Assembly (NCBI GenBank): GCA_026710155.1
Contig: JAPORQ010000005.1
Location: 1 to 54,195, forward strand
Length of the DNA stretch: 54,195 bases
From: Paracoccaceae bacterium
Lineage (GTDB): Bacteria; Pseudomonadota; Alphaproteobacteria; Rhodobacterales; Rhodobacteraceae
Direction: 5' to 3'
The number at the start of each line of letters is the position of its first letter. The first letter of the stretch is position 1. This document shows positions 35,843 through 44,891 of this stretch, piece after piece. The notes under the pieces are model-generated. The model was not told the origin of the DNA, ran no database searches, and saw only the letters and a program-made list of their open reading frames with translations. A program made the position numbers and the translations under genes.

Positions 35843-36724
35843 CTACATGCCTTGAATCTTTATACTCATATCAAGCCAGATCGTTTCCCCTGTCTTTACT
35901 TTTTGCATACCGGCAAACCTGTTCCATCTTTGATCATGCATGGCATTGGTTACATGGCTGACGGGTTCCGCGCAAATTGCATCAAGATCCTTATTGATAT
36001 AGACATGAAGATTATTGGCACTTGAAGAAATTATTACCTCTGCATCAATTCTTTCCAATGACAATTTGGCACTTCCTTCCCAATTCCCAAAGCACGAATC
36101 AATCCCATTATTATGTCTTGAACTCAATAAGACTTGCTTGTTTTCCAATTCATTGTAGGAAGTAGGCATGTATCGCTGATCTGTTTCAAACTTTCCACCG
36201 GCAAAGAATTCAACTTTTCCCTCACCCCCTGACAGGTTGAACCATGGATGGAAACCCAAGCCTGCTAAAATCCAGTCAAAGTGGTTGTTGCAATACCCTA
36301 CCCGAGATACCAAGCCATTTTCCTCTGATACTTGAAATTCCTGGAAACCGATTCCAACGTTCCTTTCCTCAGCGGTTTTTAGTGGTGTTGACAGGGAACA
36401 GAAACCCTTCCGAACCTCCTGAGGTGTCCATGTCCCCGTAACCCCCAAACCATGAATTGCACAGGATTCCGGTGTCCAGTTTTTGCTGACAGCCAAGGGT
36501 CCCTCACTCGTCACGATATTTGGTTGGGACAATCTGTTACTAAATGGAACCATGACAAAGGAACCATAGAGTGGAATCCTGTCCTGATCATGATTGTTTG
36601 CCGGCTTGGGCTTCAATAAATCAATTGTCTTTCCCTTTGTTGAATAGACAAGAGTTTCAATCCTTCCACCCTCCTCTGGATTGACTTTGATCACATAACT
36701 TTTTGAGGAAATTTCCAGAAGCAT
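35843..36724 (-). CDS. Aldose 1-epimerase (mutarotase) family protein
   Basis: A 293-residue beta-sandwich protein of the galactose mutarotase superfamily, which interconverts sugar anomers. Family landmarks are GGRIETLVY at the N-terminus, YGSFVMVPFSNRL (arginine region), CAIHGLGVTG with a catalytic histidine, and LGFHPWFNL near residue 157. The sugar specificity is not evident, and no sugar operon is adjacent. It marks the right boundary of the R-M relic and the left boundary of a 3-kb degenerate stretch. Confidence 0.82.
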   Translation of the reverse strand: MLLEISSKSYVIKVNPEEGGRIETLVYSTKGKTIDLLKPKPANNHDQDRIPLYGSFVMVPFSNRLSQPNIVTSEGPLAVSKNWTPESCAIHGLGVTGTWTPQEVRKGFCSLSTPLKTAEERNVGIGFQEFQVSEENGLVSRVGYCNNHFDWILAGLGFHPWFNLSGGEGKVEFFAGGKFETDQRYMPTSYNELENKQVLLSSRHNNGIDSCFGNWEGSAKLSLERIDAEVIISSSANNLHVYINKDLDAICAEPVSHVTNAMHDQRWNRFAGMQKVKTGETIWLDMSIKIQGM

Positions 36725-36888
36725 TATTACTTCTCAATTCAGATAGAAACTTTAATTGGCTCTTCTCCAAACTATAGTGGGTCGTCTCCATTTATGAAAT
36801 AGAATGCTGCTCCAAAAATGTTGTTGGATAGCAAGCCCAAGTGGTTTTAAATACCCCAGTATAATTTCAATGACAGGGAAAGGAAGCG

Positions 36889-37228
36889 ATGACAAGACAG
36901 AATGTACCGAAATTTGACCTCAACCGGGAGTCCATCACCCAATTGCTTGATATCCTGCCCCTCCTAGTAGGTTGTCGAACTGGAAGTTGCCCTCGAGGAG
37001 CGGGAAGTGCTGTTTCATACGCCCACGATGGAAATGAACGGCTGGCCTGGCCTGAGTGTGGATGCAAGAGTCCGGAATATGATCATCGGGAACGCAGGTG
37101 GTGTGATCTGGATAACTTGGATTATCAAACAGGCTCTTCCCCTAATTTCAGATTTCCTGACATCGGGGTTGGTTTTGACCAACTATAATCCATCGTTTTT
37201 GAATGAAAGAGACCAGTACCGAAGTTGA
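36889..37228 (+). pseudogene. Unrecognised gene fragment with a frame change
   Basis: One frame from an ATG at 36889 gives PKFDLNRESITQLLDILPLL. Another, from about 36972, gives VVELEVALEEREVLFHTPTM and then a hydrophobic stretch (GGVIWITWIIKQALPLI) to 37228. The two overlap and read like parts of one protein broken near 36965. I recognise no family. The flanking DNA is full of transposon debris, so this is probably a relic. Confidence 0.3.
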
Positions 37229-38909
37229 TGCGGCCATAAGTAAAAGTCCTGAACTCCTATGATTGAGGTTGGTCGGGAGGTGGTCAAAATTTGAAATGAT
37301 AAATCATGGTAAAAACAAGAGTGTGGTCAAATATGGTCACCAATTCCATTCGGTAGATTCCTTCAAAATCCCTTTGGTAATGTGATGAAACATAGATGAT
37401 TCTGTTGAATTTTTATTTTGGGGTGCCGGGTAAAGAGGTCATCGTTGCTCCTCCTTACCCAAAGATCCGGACATGCCTGCATTAAAGCATCCTGTTTCTC
37501 GCATGTCAGATTCGCTCATTAGGCATGGATTGACTGTGCAACCTTGACTTTGGGAATCGGGTATCGTCTTGGTATTGAGTTGAGTTGTCCCCACCTCATA
37601 AATCCATTTCGGTATCCCTGCCCAAGCCATCTTTTCCAGCTCAGGACAACAACCTCTAAATCGGGACAGTTGTTTGCTGTCAGGCCGTAATAGGCACCGC
37701 AATGGCATTTGCTTAATCCGGGATTTCAGGTAAACCCGGTCAAGTTCTGTGGTGTCCGACAGAACAGGAGCACTTTCTTCATTCGAATATCGCCCCCATT
37801 CAAAGGCCACATCATCCAAACCCTCGTCATTTCATTGACCCTCCATGGATTAATACCTGTTGGCAACCATTCCCAACAGGTACAACCATGATTGGACAGA
37901 ACTCTCAGGTTTTTTTCGGCAATCCGCAAGCGGGGTACAACCCGATTATTTTGACATGATATCCCTTCCAATTGGTCACATGCTCATTCATGGTTTTTAT
38001 TCAAGCCTAACTACAAGCTCTCCCATCTTGATATCATACAACAGTTTCAGAAATCTGGACATGGCGAAAGGAGGGTTGCTGTAATTCCCTTTTACCTTTA
38101 GCAATACTTAGCGTGCCTCCCTTGGATAACGGTCCCAAATCATGCCAAGGAGGGCACCCACCGATGGGTTCAATTCTGAATTGGGCAAGGTATTCCTGTG
38201 GAAAGTCTCCCAGATCTTCAGTGGCGATATATTGTGTTCCACATGGCGGTCATCATGTCGCCCTCGGTGTGTTCTGGCTGTCTCCCCCCCCCCGTGCACA
38301 TTATCTTTGGACCCACCACCAGACGGAAACATCGCACCATTCCGCATAGGGGGACTGACCGGCGGCCTGATGCTCTGCACTTGGCCATGTAGGAGGTCCA
38401 CAATTCCAAGTACTGTCATGAGGGCCAAAGGAGGCTACATAACCTCCGCCACTTGTCTCGACTATTTTTCCCGTCAGGCGAATGACCATGGTGTGGCGGG
38501 CCCTTTTGTTATAAGCATTATTGCTTGATGCTCCCCACCATTGCGACGGATTCCACCAGTTGCTACATTTCTGAAGCGTTATAGCCTGACTCAGATCCAG
38601 CATGTCGTTGTTGGCATTCATTATCCGGTAGAAGTTGGAATTATCGCCAGAAGGACAGTTTTCCACTATTCTTGCCGGATGATATAAGTAATACGGAGTA
38701 CCGTCTCTTTCCTGACCCGCCGGCCCCTGCTGCCTGCCGGGTAGGATTTGGAATTCAACCATGTTGACCATGTTAGCGGGTGCCGAGGACGGTAGCGTCC
38801 AGCCAAGGCGGATTGCGGATGGTGCCTGATGTGTAGGTCATGGACTTCCACCATGCGACCCGGCATCTTTCCGGGCTTCGCAACATGCTGTCTCAAGGAG
38901 AAGCGGCAT
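37229..38909. other. Degenerate stretch without a recognisable gene
   Basis: About 1.7 kb with many short frames on both strands, none of which I can assign. Base composition rises in G+C from about 38.1 kb, unlike the neighbouring genes. Minus-strand frames at 38108-38771 contain protein-like pieces (NTLPNSELNPSVGALLGMIW) in different frames, suggesting a broken gene. Given the ISKra4 remnant that follows, this is best read as accumulated insertion debris. Confidence 0.45.
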
Positions 38910-39202
38910 CACAAATGGCGCCGCGTCCTACGCCATGGGCTGGGCGGGGTCGACAGGGTGACCAGGACATACCCATCGGGTCGGGGATTGCCTGAGCGGC
39001 AAACAGGACCCATGTCGGTGGGCGTCCCGGGAAATCGGGCATGCGGTGGGGAATGGAAGGAGGACAGGCGGTTCCGGCCTTCCGTTCGCTGGTGAAATCG
39101 AAGAGGCTCGACAGCGCATGGGAAAGGACCATGGTGGAAATTGACCGGAGGGAACCCGACAATGACAATCGGGAAGGACATGGCAAAGGCAGCCTGAAAT
39201 GA
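38910..39202 (+). pseudogene. ISKra4-family transposase C-terminal remnant
   Basis: The frame reads QDIPIGSGIA, a TGA, then KSGMRWGMEGGQAVPAFRSL, VKSKRLDSAWERTM and ends at 39200. The pattern IGSG...SGMRW..GGQA...R.LVKS..D.AW is the usual C-terminal end of ISKra4 transposases. The stop and the missing catalytic N-terminal parts make it non-functional. The G+C-rich composition matches the preceding degenerate stretch. Confidence 0.6.
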
Positions 39203-39493
39203 TCAATCATGTCGCAATATGAGATTCCACACCTGTTGGGCCATGGCAGTCGGTTGAACCAGCCCTTGTGAGTGTTTCATGTCACGATCAGTCCTGTAGT
39301 TTATCACATCCCCGTACCTGACCTTCCTCTTGGTTTTGTTCATAACAAAAGGTATCTTTTTTTCTTCCCACAGGAATTCAAGATAGGATTCGGGAACATT
39401 GAGAAGCAGGGCGGTTTCATGGGGGGATCCTTTTGCCAGATAAAAAATACCTGGATATGTTCCGGATAGATTCCACAATATTGCCCGCGGCAA
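39203..39493 (-). CDS. Excisionase-type helix-turn-helix protein, possibly truncated
   Basis: A 96-residue frame containing ETALLLNVPESYLEFLWEEK and KIPFVMNKTKRKVRYGDVINY, which fits the HTH_17 excisionase/antitoxin DNA-binding fold: helix-turn-helix, a beta wing with K-IPF, then R-V-R-Y-D. Such proteins occur as prophage excisionases and as antitoxins of PIN-domain toxins. No partner is adjacent. It lies tail-to-tail against the ISKra4 remnant, so it may be a left-over of a toxin-antitoxin pair. The start is uncertain. Confidence 0.45.
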   Translation of the reverse strand: MPRAILWNLSGTYPGIFYLAKGSPHETALLLNVPESYLEFLWEEKKIPFVMNKTKRKVRYGDVINYRTDRDMKHSQGLVQPTAMAQQVWNLILRHD

Positions 39494-39871
39494 ACTCCAT
39501 ATGTCCCGTTATTGAATATACCCTTGTTCTCCGGAATTTTCAACATTTGTTTCCAATTTCATGGTCAAACCTCTTTACGACTCAAAATCATAGAATGTTT
39601 CAAGATCTGCAATCTCCGTGTTAAACCTCCATGTGATTTTACATAAAGTACCAGAAAGGTCTAAATAAACAATTTTGCGAACATACCAATCATCCAACAG
39701 TATTATCCAAACTCGGCTTAAATTCATTTTCAAAAGTATGGACTCCTGTCATTTTTGGTTATCTGTGCCGCTTCACTTTGGGTTTCATATTGCTATAATT
39801 CCAACTTTAGATATAATTCAACGCTCATTTGAAATAAATATCTGAACCTTATCCAGCAATTGAGAAATCAC

Positions 39872-40651
39872 ATGACCAACAGTATTCCATTGAGCAAAGT
39901 CAAATATTATTGCCTTGAAGGCAGAAATGTCTTTATTTCAGGTGGTGCAACTGGTATCGGCAAATCCCTTGTGGAAGATTTTGCCAAACAGGGATCAGTC
40001 GTTGGTTTTGTCGATATCACCGCCAAGGAAGGACAGGCCCTGGCAGATGGCCTTAACGAACATGGGCATCAGGTGGAGTTCACGCAGTGTGATATCACGG
40101 AAACCCAAAATTACCAGACTGTCATCCAGGACTTTATTGAACGCAACGGTCCTTGCAAGGCCTTGCTCAATAATGCGGCCAATGATACAAGACATGGATG
40201 GTCTGATGTTACACCAGAGCAATTCAACAAGATTATTTCGGTAAATCTGAAGCACAGCTTTTTTGCTATCCAGACCGTACTCCCGAGCATGATTGATTCG
40301 GGAGGTGGTTCCATCATCAACTTTGGCTCTTCCAGCTGGTATGTTGGTTCCCAAAATCTCCCTGTCTACGGCACCTCAAAAGCTGGCGTACATGGTATGA
40401 CAAGGTGCTTTGCAACCGATCTGGGAAAGCATAATATCAGGGTCAACACCATAGTGCCGGGATGGATTATGACACAAAGACAGTTGGATTTGTGGGTCGA
40501 TGAAAAAGCCGAGGAAACACTTGATCAAAACCAACGGCTTGCGGGTCGGATTTTACCTGAAGATGTATCAGCCCTTTCGCTATTTCTTGCCTCTGATCAA
40601 TCCCGCATGTGTTCAGCCCAGAACTTTATAGTCGATGCAGGTTGGATTTAG
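39872..40651 (+). CDS. Short-chain dehydrogenase/reductase (SDR)
   Basis: A 259-residue NAD(P)-dependent oxidoreductase of the classical SDR type. The cofactor motif is SGGATGIGKSLVEDF (TGxxxGxG type), the structural motif is LLNNAAND, and the catalytic Ser-Tyr-Lys set is in FGSSSWYVGSQN and VYGTSKAG. The ATG at 39872 is preferred over the TTG four codons earlier. Its 3' end overlaps the convergent DUF1989-aminomethyltransferase gene by four bases. It is the only plus-strand gene of the amine cluster region, and its substrate is unknown. Confidence 0.88.
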   Translation: MTNSIPLSKVKYYCLEGRNVFISGGATGIGKSLVEDFAKQGSVVGFVDITAKEGQALADGLNEHGHQVEFTQCDITETQNYQTVIQDFIERNGPCKALLNNAANDTRHGWSDVTPEQFNKIISVNLKHSFFAIQTVLPSMIDSGGGSIINFGSSSWYVGSQNLPVYGTSKAGVHGMTRCFATDLGKHNIRVNTIVPGWIMTQRQLDLWVDEKAEETLDQNQRLAGRILPEDVSALSLFLASDQSRMCSAQNFIVDAGWI

Positions 40652-43041
40652 GAATGGTTTCCACGAACACGTTTCTTTTCCGGATCGAAATGTGGAAAAG
40701 GCACAATCCTCGCCTTCAGACGTTTTTGTTGCCCGTCCAACTGCCCGACTTCAAGTTCAGTTCCAAGTTCTGAATGGGTGATATCTACTCGGGCCAAGGC
40801 AATTGTTTTACCTAGGATTGGCGATTTCATGGCTGATGTAATTTCTCCTACCTGAGCCTTGCCTATACGTATGCAATCCCCATTAGAAGGTACCAGTCCA
40901 GTTTCAATATCAAGCCCCACGAGTTTTCTGGCCGGATTTTGCTTTCGTCTTTCCAAGGCCTTCCTGCCTACAAAGTCATCCTGTTTGGAGGCAAGTGGCA
41001 CGGTAAAGCCAATGCCAGCCTCGAACGGATCGGTTTGATCTGAAAATTCATAACCCGCAAAGATGAGACCAGCCTCAATCCTCACCAAATCGAGGGCCTC
41101 CAAGCCAAATGGTATCATGCCGAATTCCTGACCCGCATCCCATACGGCATCAAATACCTTTGTTGCATCTTTTGGATGACAAAAGATTTCATAACCCAAT
41201 TCACCTGTATATCCTGTTCTGCTGACCACACAGGCAATGCCCTTGGGGCCACCTATCCGTGCCACGGTAAACCTGAACCATGCCAGCTCCTCAATGGAGG
41301 ATTCTACCGGTGGGGTCCAGAATATTTTTTTCAAAACCTCCCTCGACTTTGGACCTTGAATGGCGATGTTATGCAATTGATCGGTGGAGTTTCTGACCCA
41401 GACATTCAGACCCAACTCCACGGCCTGTTTCTGAAGCCATAAACCGGATTCATCATTGCCTCCAACCCACCTGAAATTATCCTGCAACCGGAATACCGTC
41501 CCGTCATCAATCATGCCTCCATGCTCATAGCACATTGCCGTATAAACCACCTGACGGTCAGACAGTTTCCTGATATCCCTAGTTACGCAATGTTGTAAGA
41601 GATGTTGTGCATCAGGACCCGTAATTTCATATTTACGCAAGGGTGACAAATCCGTTACGATGACTTTCTCCCGGCAAGCCCAATACTCGCCGATGGCACC
41701 ATGATTGCGTATCGTGTTTGGAAGCCAGTATCCGCTGTATTCGACGAAATCACGCGTATGTTTGGCAAAACTGTCATAAAAACCGGTTTTTTTCGTTTCA
41801 ATCAAATCGCCCTCCTGTGACTTGCGATATCCCATAGATGGTTTGAAATCCTCGCCCTTGCCATAAGTACGTACCTGTACGTCGGTTGGATTCCACCCAT
41901 TGGCAGCGTCAATATCACAAGGACAGCCCGTAGAAACACAAACCAGATCAGTCAATGCCTTGAGCATGACATAATCACCAGGTCGTGACCAGGGATCATC
42001 GAATATCATGGCATGATTGCCATCAAGAGCGGTATTGAAAAAGAAATTTATGGCAGGCCACCCTTCCCGCTCACGTATTTCATAATGGGCAAGTTTGCGG
42101 GACATGTTGGTGGAACAATTCTTGTGTCCCGGATATCCCATATCCTCGTAATACTTGGCAGTACAAGCGAGTCCAAATGCATCATGGCGTCCGCAGGTGT
42201 CCTGAACTATCTGAACAAGGGGATCAAAGTCAACATTGAAAAACTTTGAGTAGAGACCCGGTGTCGGGTAAATGGTTCCCCCCAGTGATCTTGTGGCAGT
42301 TGGATCAATTTCCCTTTCAAGACCCTTGTCCAGATCACGCATCGAAAAGGCCTGGAAATCAGAACACTCCCTGCCCTGTACATCAAGAATCTGGATATAT
42401 TCACCGGCCTTGACCTCATAAACGAAGGCTTCACCAGGCAACACATTGTTGTCAACTATTGGTTCAGCCAATGGTGGCGGTGGTTTTATATGTACGGTTT
42501 CATCAATGGGATTGGCCCGTTTCACATAGAGGGCAATCTCAGTCAGGGTATTTTGTTCCCAAGGCAACATTGAAGTACCAGTCAAGGATACAATCAAAAC
42601 ACCGGTTTGAGAAGAATGGAATCGATCCAATTGACCGGCAGGAGTACCCGGGCCATGAAGCAAAACGGCATCACCATCCTCAATGGCAATTCCCATTCTT
42701 TGCAGCGAATCAATAGGAAAATCATGACCTGGCAAGGGATGTGCAATCAATCCAATTGTCCCTTCCGGTTTTCCTGAGCCCTTTGAACCAAGGAATCCGG
42801 CGTCCGATTTTCCCTCATGATTGAACATGATCATCTCGACAGCCTGGTTGCCCTCCAGATTCAAAATGCCAATTTCATCACCCTCACAGATGGGAATGGT
42901 ACGACTTCCACCACCAGATACAATGTATCGTTCCGTACCAGGTTGCAGAATTGGTCTTCCAGGCTCAATAATTCCTCCCCTCTCAAAGGGGACTTCGTAT
43001 CTGGGTCTGATCTGCTGGACAGCTGCCATTGAAGTATCCAT
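40648..43041 (-). CDS. DUF1989-GcvT fusion (aminomethyltransferase-like)
   Basis: A 797-residue two-part protein. Residues about 20-390 are DUF1989-like (urea-carboxylase-associated fold), with EGDEIGILNLEGNQAVEMIM and a second copy-like region from YEVKAGEYIQILDVQGREC with several conserved Cys/His positions (HKNCSTNM, STGCPCDID). Residues about 420-797 are GcvT-like: YWLPNTIRNHGAIGEYWACRE, the folate-binding VSRTGYTGELGYEIF and GLEALDLVRIEAGLIFAGYE. GcvT-type proteins pass one-carbon units from N-methyl or aminomethyl groups to tetrahydrofolate. In this operon it is the likely demethylating step, but the substrate is not known. Confidence 0.85.
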   Translation of the reverse strand: MDTSMAAVQQIRPRYEVPFERGGIIEPGRPILQPGTERYIVSGGGSRTIPICEGDEIGILNLEGNQAVEMIMFNHEGKSDAGFLGSKGSGKPEGTIGLIAHPLPGHDFPIDSLQRMGIAIEDGDAVLLHGPGTPAGQLDRFHSSQTGVLIVSLTGTSMLPWEQNTLTEIALYVKRANPIDETVHIKPPPPLAEPIVDNNVLPGEAFVYEVKAGEYIQILDVQGRECSDFQAFSMRDLDKGLEREIDPTATRSLGGTIYPTPGLYSKFFNVDFDPLVQIVQDTCGRHDAFGLACTAKYYEDMGYPGHKNCSTNMSRKLAHYEIREREGWPAINFFFNTALDGNHAMIFDDPWSRPGDYVMLKALTDLVCVSTGCPCDIDAANGWNPTDVQVRTYGKGEDFKPSMGYRKSQEGDLIETKKTGFYDSFAKHTRDFVEYSGYWLPNTIRNHGAIGEYWACREKVIVTDLSPLRKYEITGPDAQHLLQHCVTRDIRKLSDRQVVYTAMCYEHGGMIDDGTVFRLQDNFRWVGGNDESGLWLQKQAVELGLNVWVRNSTDQLHNIAIQGPKSREVLKKIFWTPPVESSIEELAWFRFTVARIGGPKGIACVVSRTGYTGELGYEIFCHPKDATKVFDAVWDAGQEFGMIPFGLEALDLVRIEAGLIFAGYEFSDQTDPFEAGIGFTVPLASKQDDFVGRKALERRKQNPARKLVGLDIETGLVPSNGDCIRIGKAQVGEITSAMKSPILGKTIALARVDITHSELGTELEVGQLDGQQKRLKARIVPFPHFDPEKKRVRGNHS

Positions 43042-43046
43042 TCAAC

Positions 43047-43631
43047 CTAACCCTTAATCTCCACTGATCTAGCCCAGTCAGGTGTAAACCCCAGAACCTT
43101 TATGGCTGGGGACAGATTGGGATTGAACAGTAAATTGTGCCAATAGGTGGCTTGCCAGAAATAATCACTTGCAGGAAACTCTTCGACTTTACACGACAAT
43201 GTGTATCTCTTGTTAAATGCTTCAAACCGCAAGACACAGGTATCAGAATGAATCAAATCCCCATACCCGAACGAGTTTTCTTTGAAAGTTGCTGTAAGAG
43301 TATCAGAAAATCGATCGAATTGCTGGTAATATCTTTCGGAAAAGAATCTGATTGCCTTGTCCCGAACCTGAAAGGGATCGTTGGTGGACTTGAACATGTG
43401 ATGCATTTCCGGAGTGACCGAGTGCTGGAGATTGCGGCAAAGAACCGTAATCACCTGAAAAGGTTCCCAGATACCGGTATCGGAATGAACGACAGGCATG
43501 ATGGAATGGTCGGGTTTGCCGCCATTTTCCCGTACAATGATTTGTCGTAATCGGCACTGCCATTTGAGAAATTCATCCCTCAGCGACACCTTCCTTGGTG
43601 TGTTTTCCATATCTGGAAAAAAATAAGTCAT
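43047..43631 (-). CDS. Uncharacterised protein in the amine operon (194 residues)
   Basis: A soluble 194-residue protein with no domain I can name. It opens near LRDEFLKWQCRLRQIIVREN, continues HSIMPVV and ends NLLFNPNLSPAIKVLGF, then DWARSVEIKG. It lies five bases before the DUF1989-GcvT gene on the same strand, between it and the nitrilase gene, so it should be co-transcribed. Similar hypothetical proteins seem to accompany DUF1989-GcvT fusions, as far as I recall. Two starts are possible, ATG at 43631 or at 43610. Confidence 0.75.
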   Translation of the reverse strand: MTYFFPDMENTPRKVSLRDEFLKWQCRLRQIIVRENGGKPDHSIMPVVHSDTGIWEPFQVITVLCRNLQHSVTPEMHHMFKSTNDPFQVRDKAIRFFSERYYQQFDRFSDTLTATFKENSFGYGDLIHSDTCVLRFEAFNKRYTLSCKVEEFPASDYFWQATYWHNLLFNPNLSPAIKVLGFTPDWARSVEIKG

Positions 43632-43648
43632 CGATTCGCTATGGGTAT

Positions 43649-44464
43649 CTAGCTGATTTGATACTGTCTGTCATGGCTGAGGCTAGGTATTTTTTGCCTC
43701 ATTTCCCTTGCTTTATCAATGTCTATTTCTGCCACGATGATACAGGGGCTGCCACCGCCATCCGCCAAGACCTGCCCCCAAGGATCAACGATCAGGGAGT
43801 GGCCGTAGGAAGCACCACCTCCGGGAATGTCTCCAACGGCACATGGAGAAACAACAAAAGCACCGTTTTCAATGGCCCTTGCCCTGTTCAGGACATGCCA
43901 ATGCGCTTGCCCGGTCGTTTTGATGAAGGCTGCCGGTACGGCAAGGACAATTGCACCATTTTGAGCCAAATCCCTGTATAGATGAGGAAATCTCAAATCA
44001 TAGCAAACGGACAGTCCAAGTGCACCGAAGCCGGTTTGGGCGATGACCCCTCGTTCCCCGGGTTCGACCACGGCGCTTTCCCGATATTCCTGGGTTTCCG
44101 ATAGTTTGATGTCAAACAGGTGTATCTTGTCATAGCGGGCGACTATCTCGCCATGATTGTCAATGACAAATGACCTGTTTCGAAAAAGCTCATTGGCTCC
44201 CTCGATTGCAATCGAGCCACACAATACCCACACATTGTCCTTTTTTGCCCTGTTCTGGAGATGATGAAGAACAGGATGGTTTTCCTCGCTTGCCACGGGA
44301 GGCGCAAGCAATCCATTCCTGCTCGTTAGGCCGCCGCAATATTCTGGCAGGAAAATGAATTCCGCCCCTTGGTCAACAGCTGGCTGGAAATGGATCTCAA
44401 TCTCTTCTTCTGCTTCCTTGAAGCTTGCCCTCGGGGCCAATTGCAAACAGGCTAATCTCACCAT
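43649..44464 (-). CDS. Carbon-nitrogen hydrolase (nitrilase superfamily)
   Basis: A 271-residue amidase/nitrilase-fold enzyme that cleaves C-N bonds of amides or nitriles. The Glu-Lys-Cys catalytic set is present: FLPEYCGG near residue 40, YDKIHLFDI near residue 112 and SVCYDLRFPHLY near residue 150. It resembles the branch that includes omega-amidases and deaminated-glutathione amidases. In this operon an amide substrate, such as a gamma-glutamyl amide, would fit, but that is inference. Two bases separate it from the upstream gene's stop. Confidence 0.9.
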   Translation of the reverse strand: MVRLACLQLAPRASFKEAEEEIEIHFQPAVDQGAEFIFLPEYCGGLTSRNGLLAPPVASEENHPVLHHLQNRAKKDNVWVLCGSIAIEGANELFRNRSFVIDNHGEIVARYDKIHLFDIKLSETQEYRESAVVEPGERGVIAQTGFGALGLSVCYDLRFPHLYRDLAQNGAIVLAVPAAFIKTTGQAHWHVLNRARAIENGAFVVSPCAVGDIPGGGASYGHSLIVDPWGQVLADGGGSPCIIVAEIDIDKAREMRQKIPSLSHDRQYQIS

Positions 44465-44466
44465 TT

Positions 44467-44880
44467 TCAGAATTTCATGTAGGCCTTTCGCAACAATACC
44501 AGCGGATGGCGATCCGACATCTGAAACTTGATCAGCAATTCCCGGGCTATCATATCCCGGTCCTGTTGGTTATCGGGTAATTGGATTGAATCGGGAACCC
44601 TCACCCAACCATTGATATTGCGATCAAATACAGCCGGTTTGCCATCTTCGTAACCCATGTGGACATCTTCCAGCCAATTGAGATCATCCCATCCCATGAC
44701 TTCCATGTACTCTTTCAGGAAGGGTGTTAATCGATCATGATCGGGAACCAGATTTACATCATAACGATAGCCAATATGTTGGCCAATCTCGACTTCCCGT
44801 TCCGAACCCAATCCTTCCTTGTCATTGATGAACTGATCAATGTCGGATATTTCCGAGCCCCTATATTTTGTTCCAGCCAT
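44467..44880 (-). CDS. Uncharacterised acidic protein in the amine operon (137 residues)
   Basis: A 137-residue protein with no recognised domain. It opens MAGTKYRGSEISDIDQFIN and contains MEVMGWDDLNWLEDVHMGY and the C-terminal RHPLVLLRKAYMKF. It lies between the GlxD-type gene (11 bases upstream) and the nitrilase gene (2 bases downstream), all on the minus strand. Its fixed position suggests a dedicated accessory role in the glutamate-synthase-like complex or the amidase step. Confidence 0.75.
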   Translation of the reverse strand: MAGTKYRGSEISDIDQFINDKEGLGSEREVEIGQHIGYRYDVNLVPDHDRLTPFLKEYMEVMGWDDLNWLEDVHMGYEDGKPAVFDRNINGWVRVPDSIQLPDNQQDRDMIARELLIKFQMSDRHPLVLLRKAYMKF

Positions 44881-44891
44881 CTGGTTACTCC

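Noticed and set aside
38142-38771. Overlapping frames of 128 and 156 codons on opposite strands
   Set aside because: Neither gives recognisable motifs, both start and stop abruptly, and composition alone explains their length.
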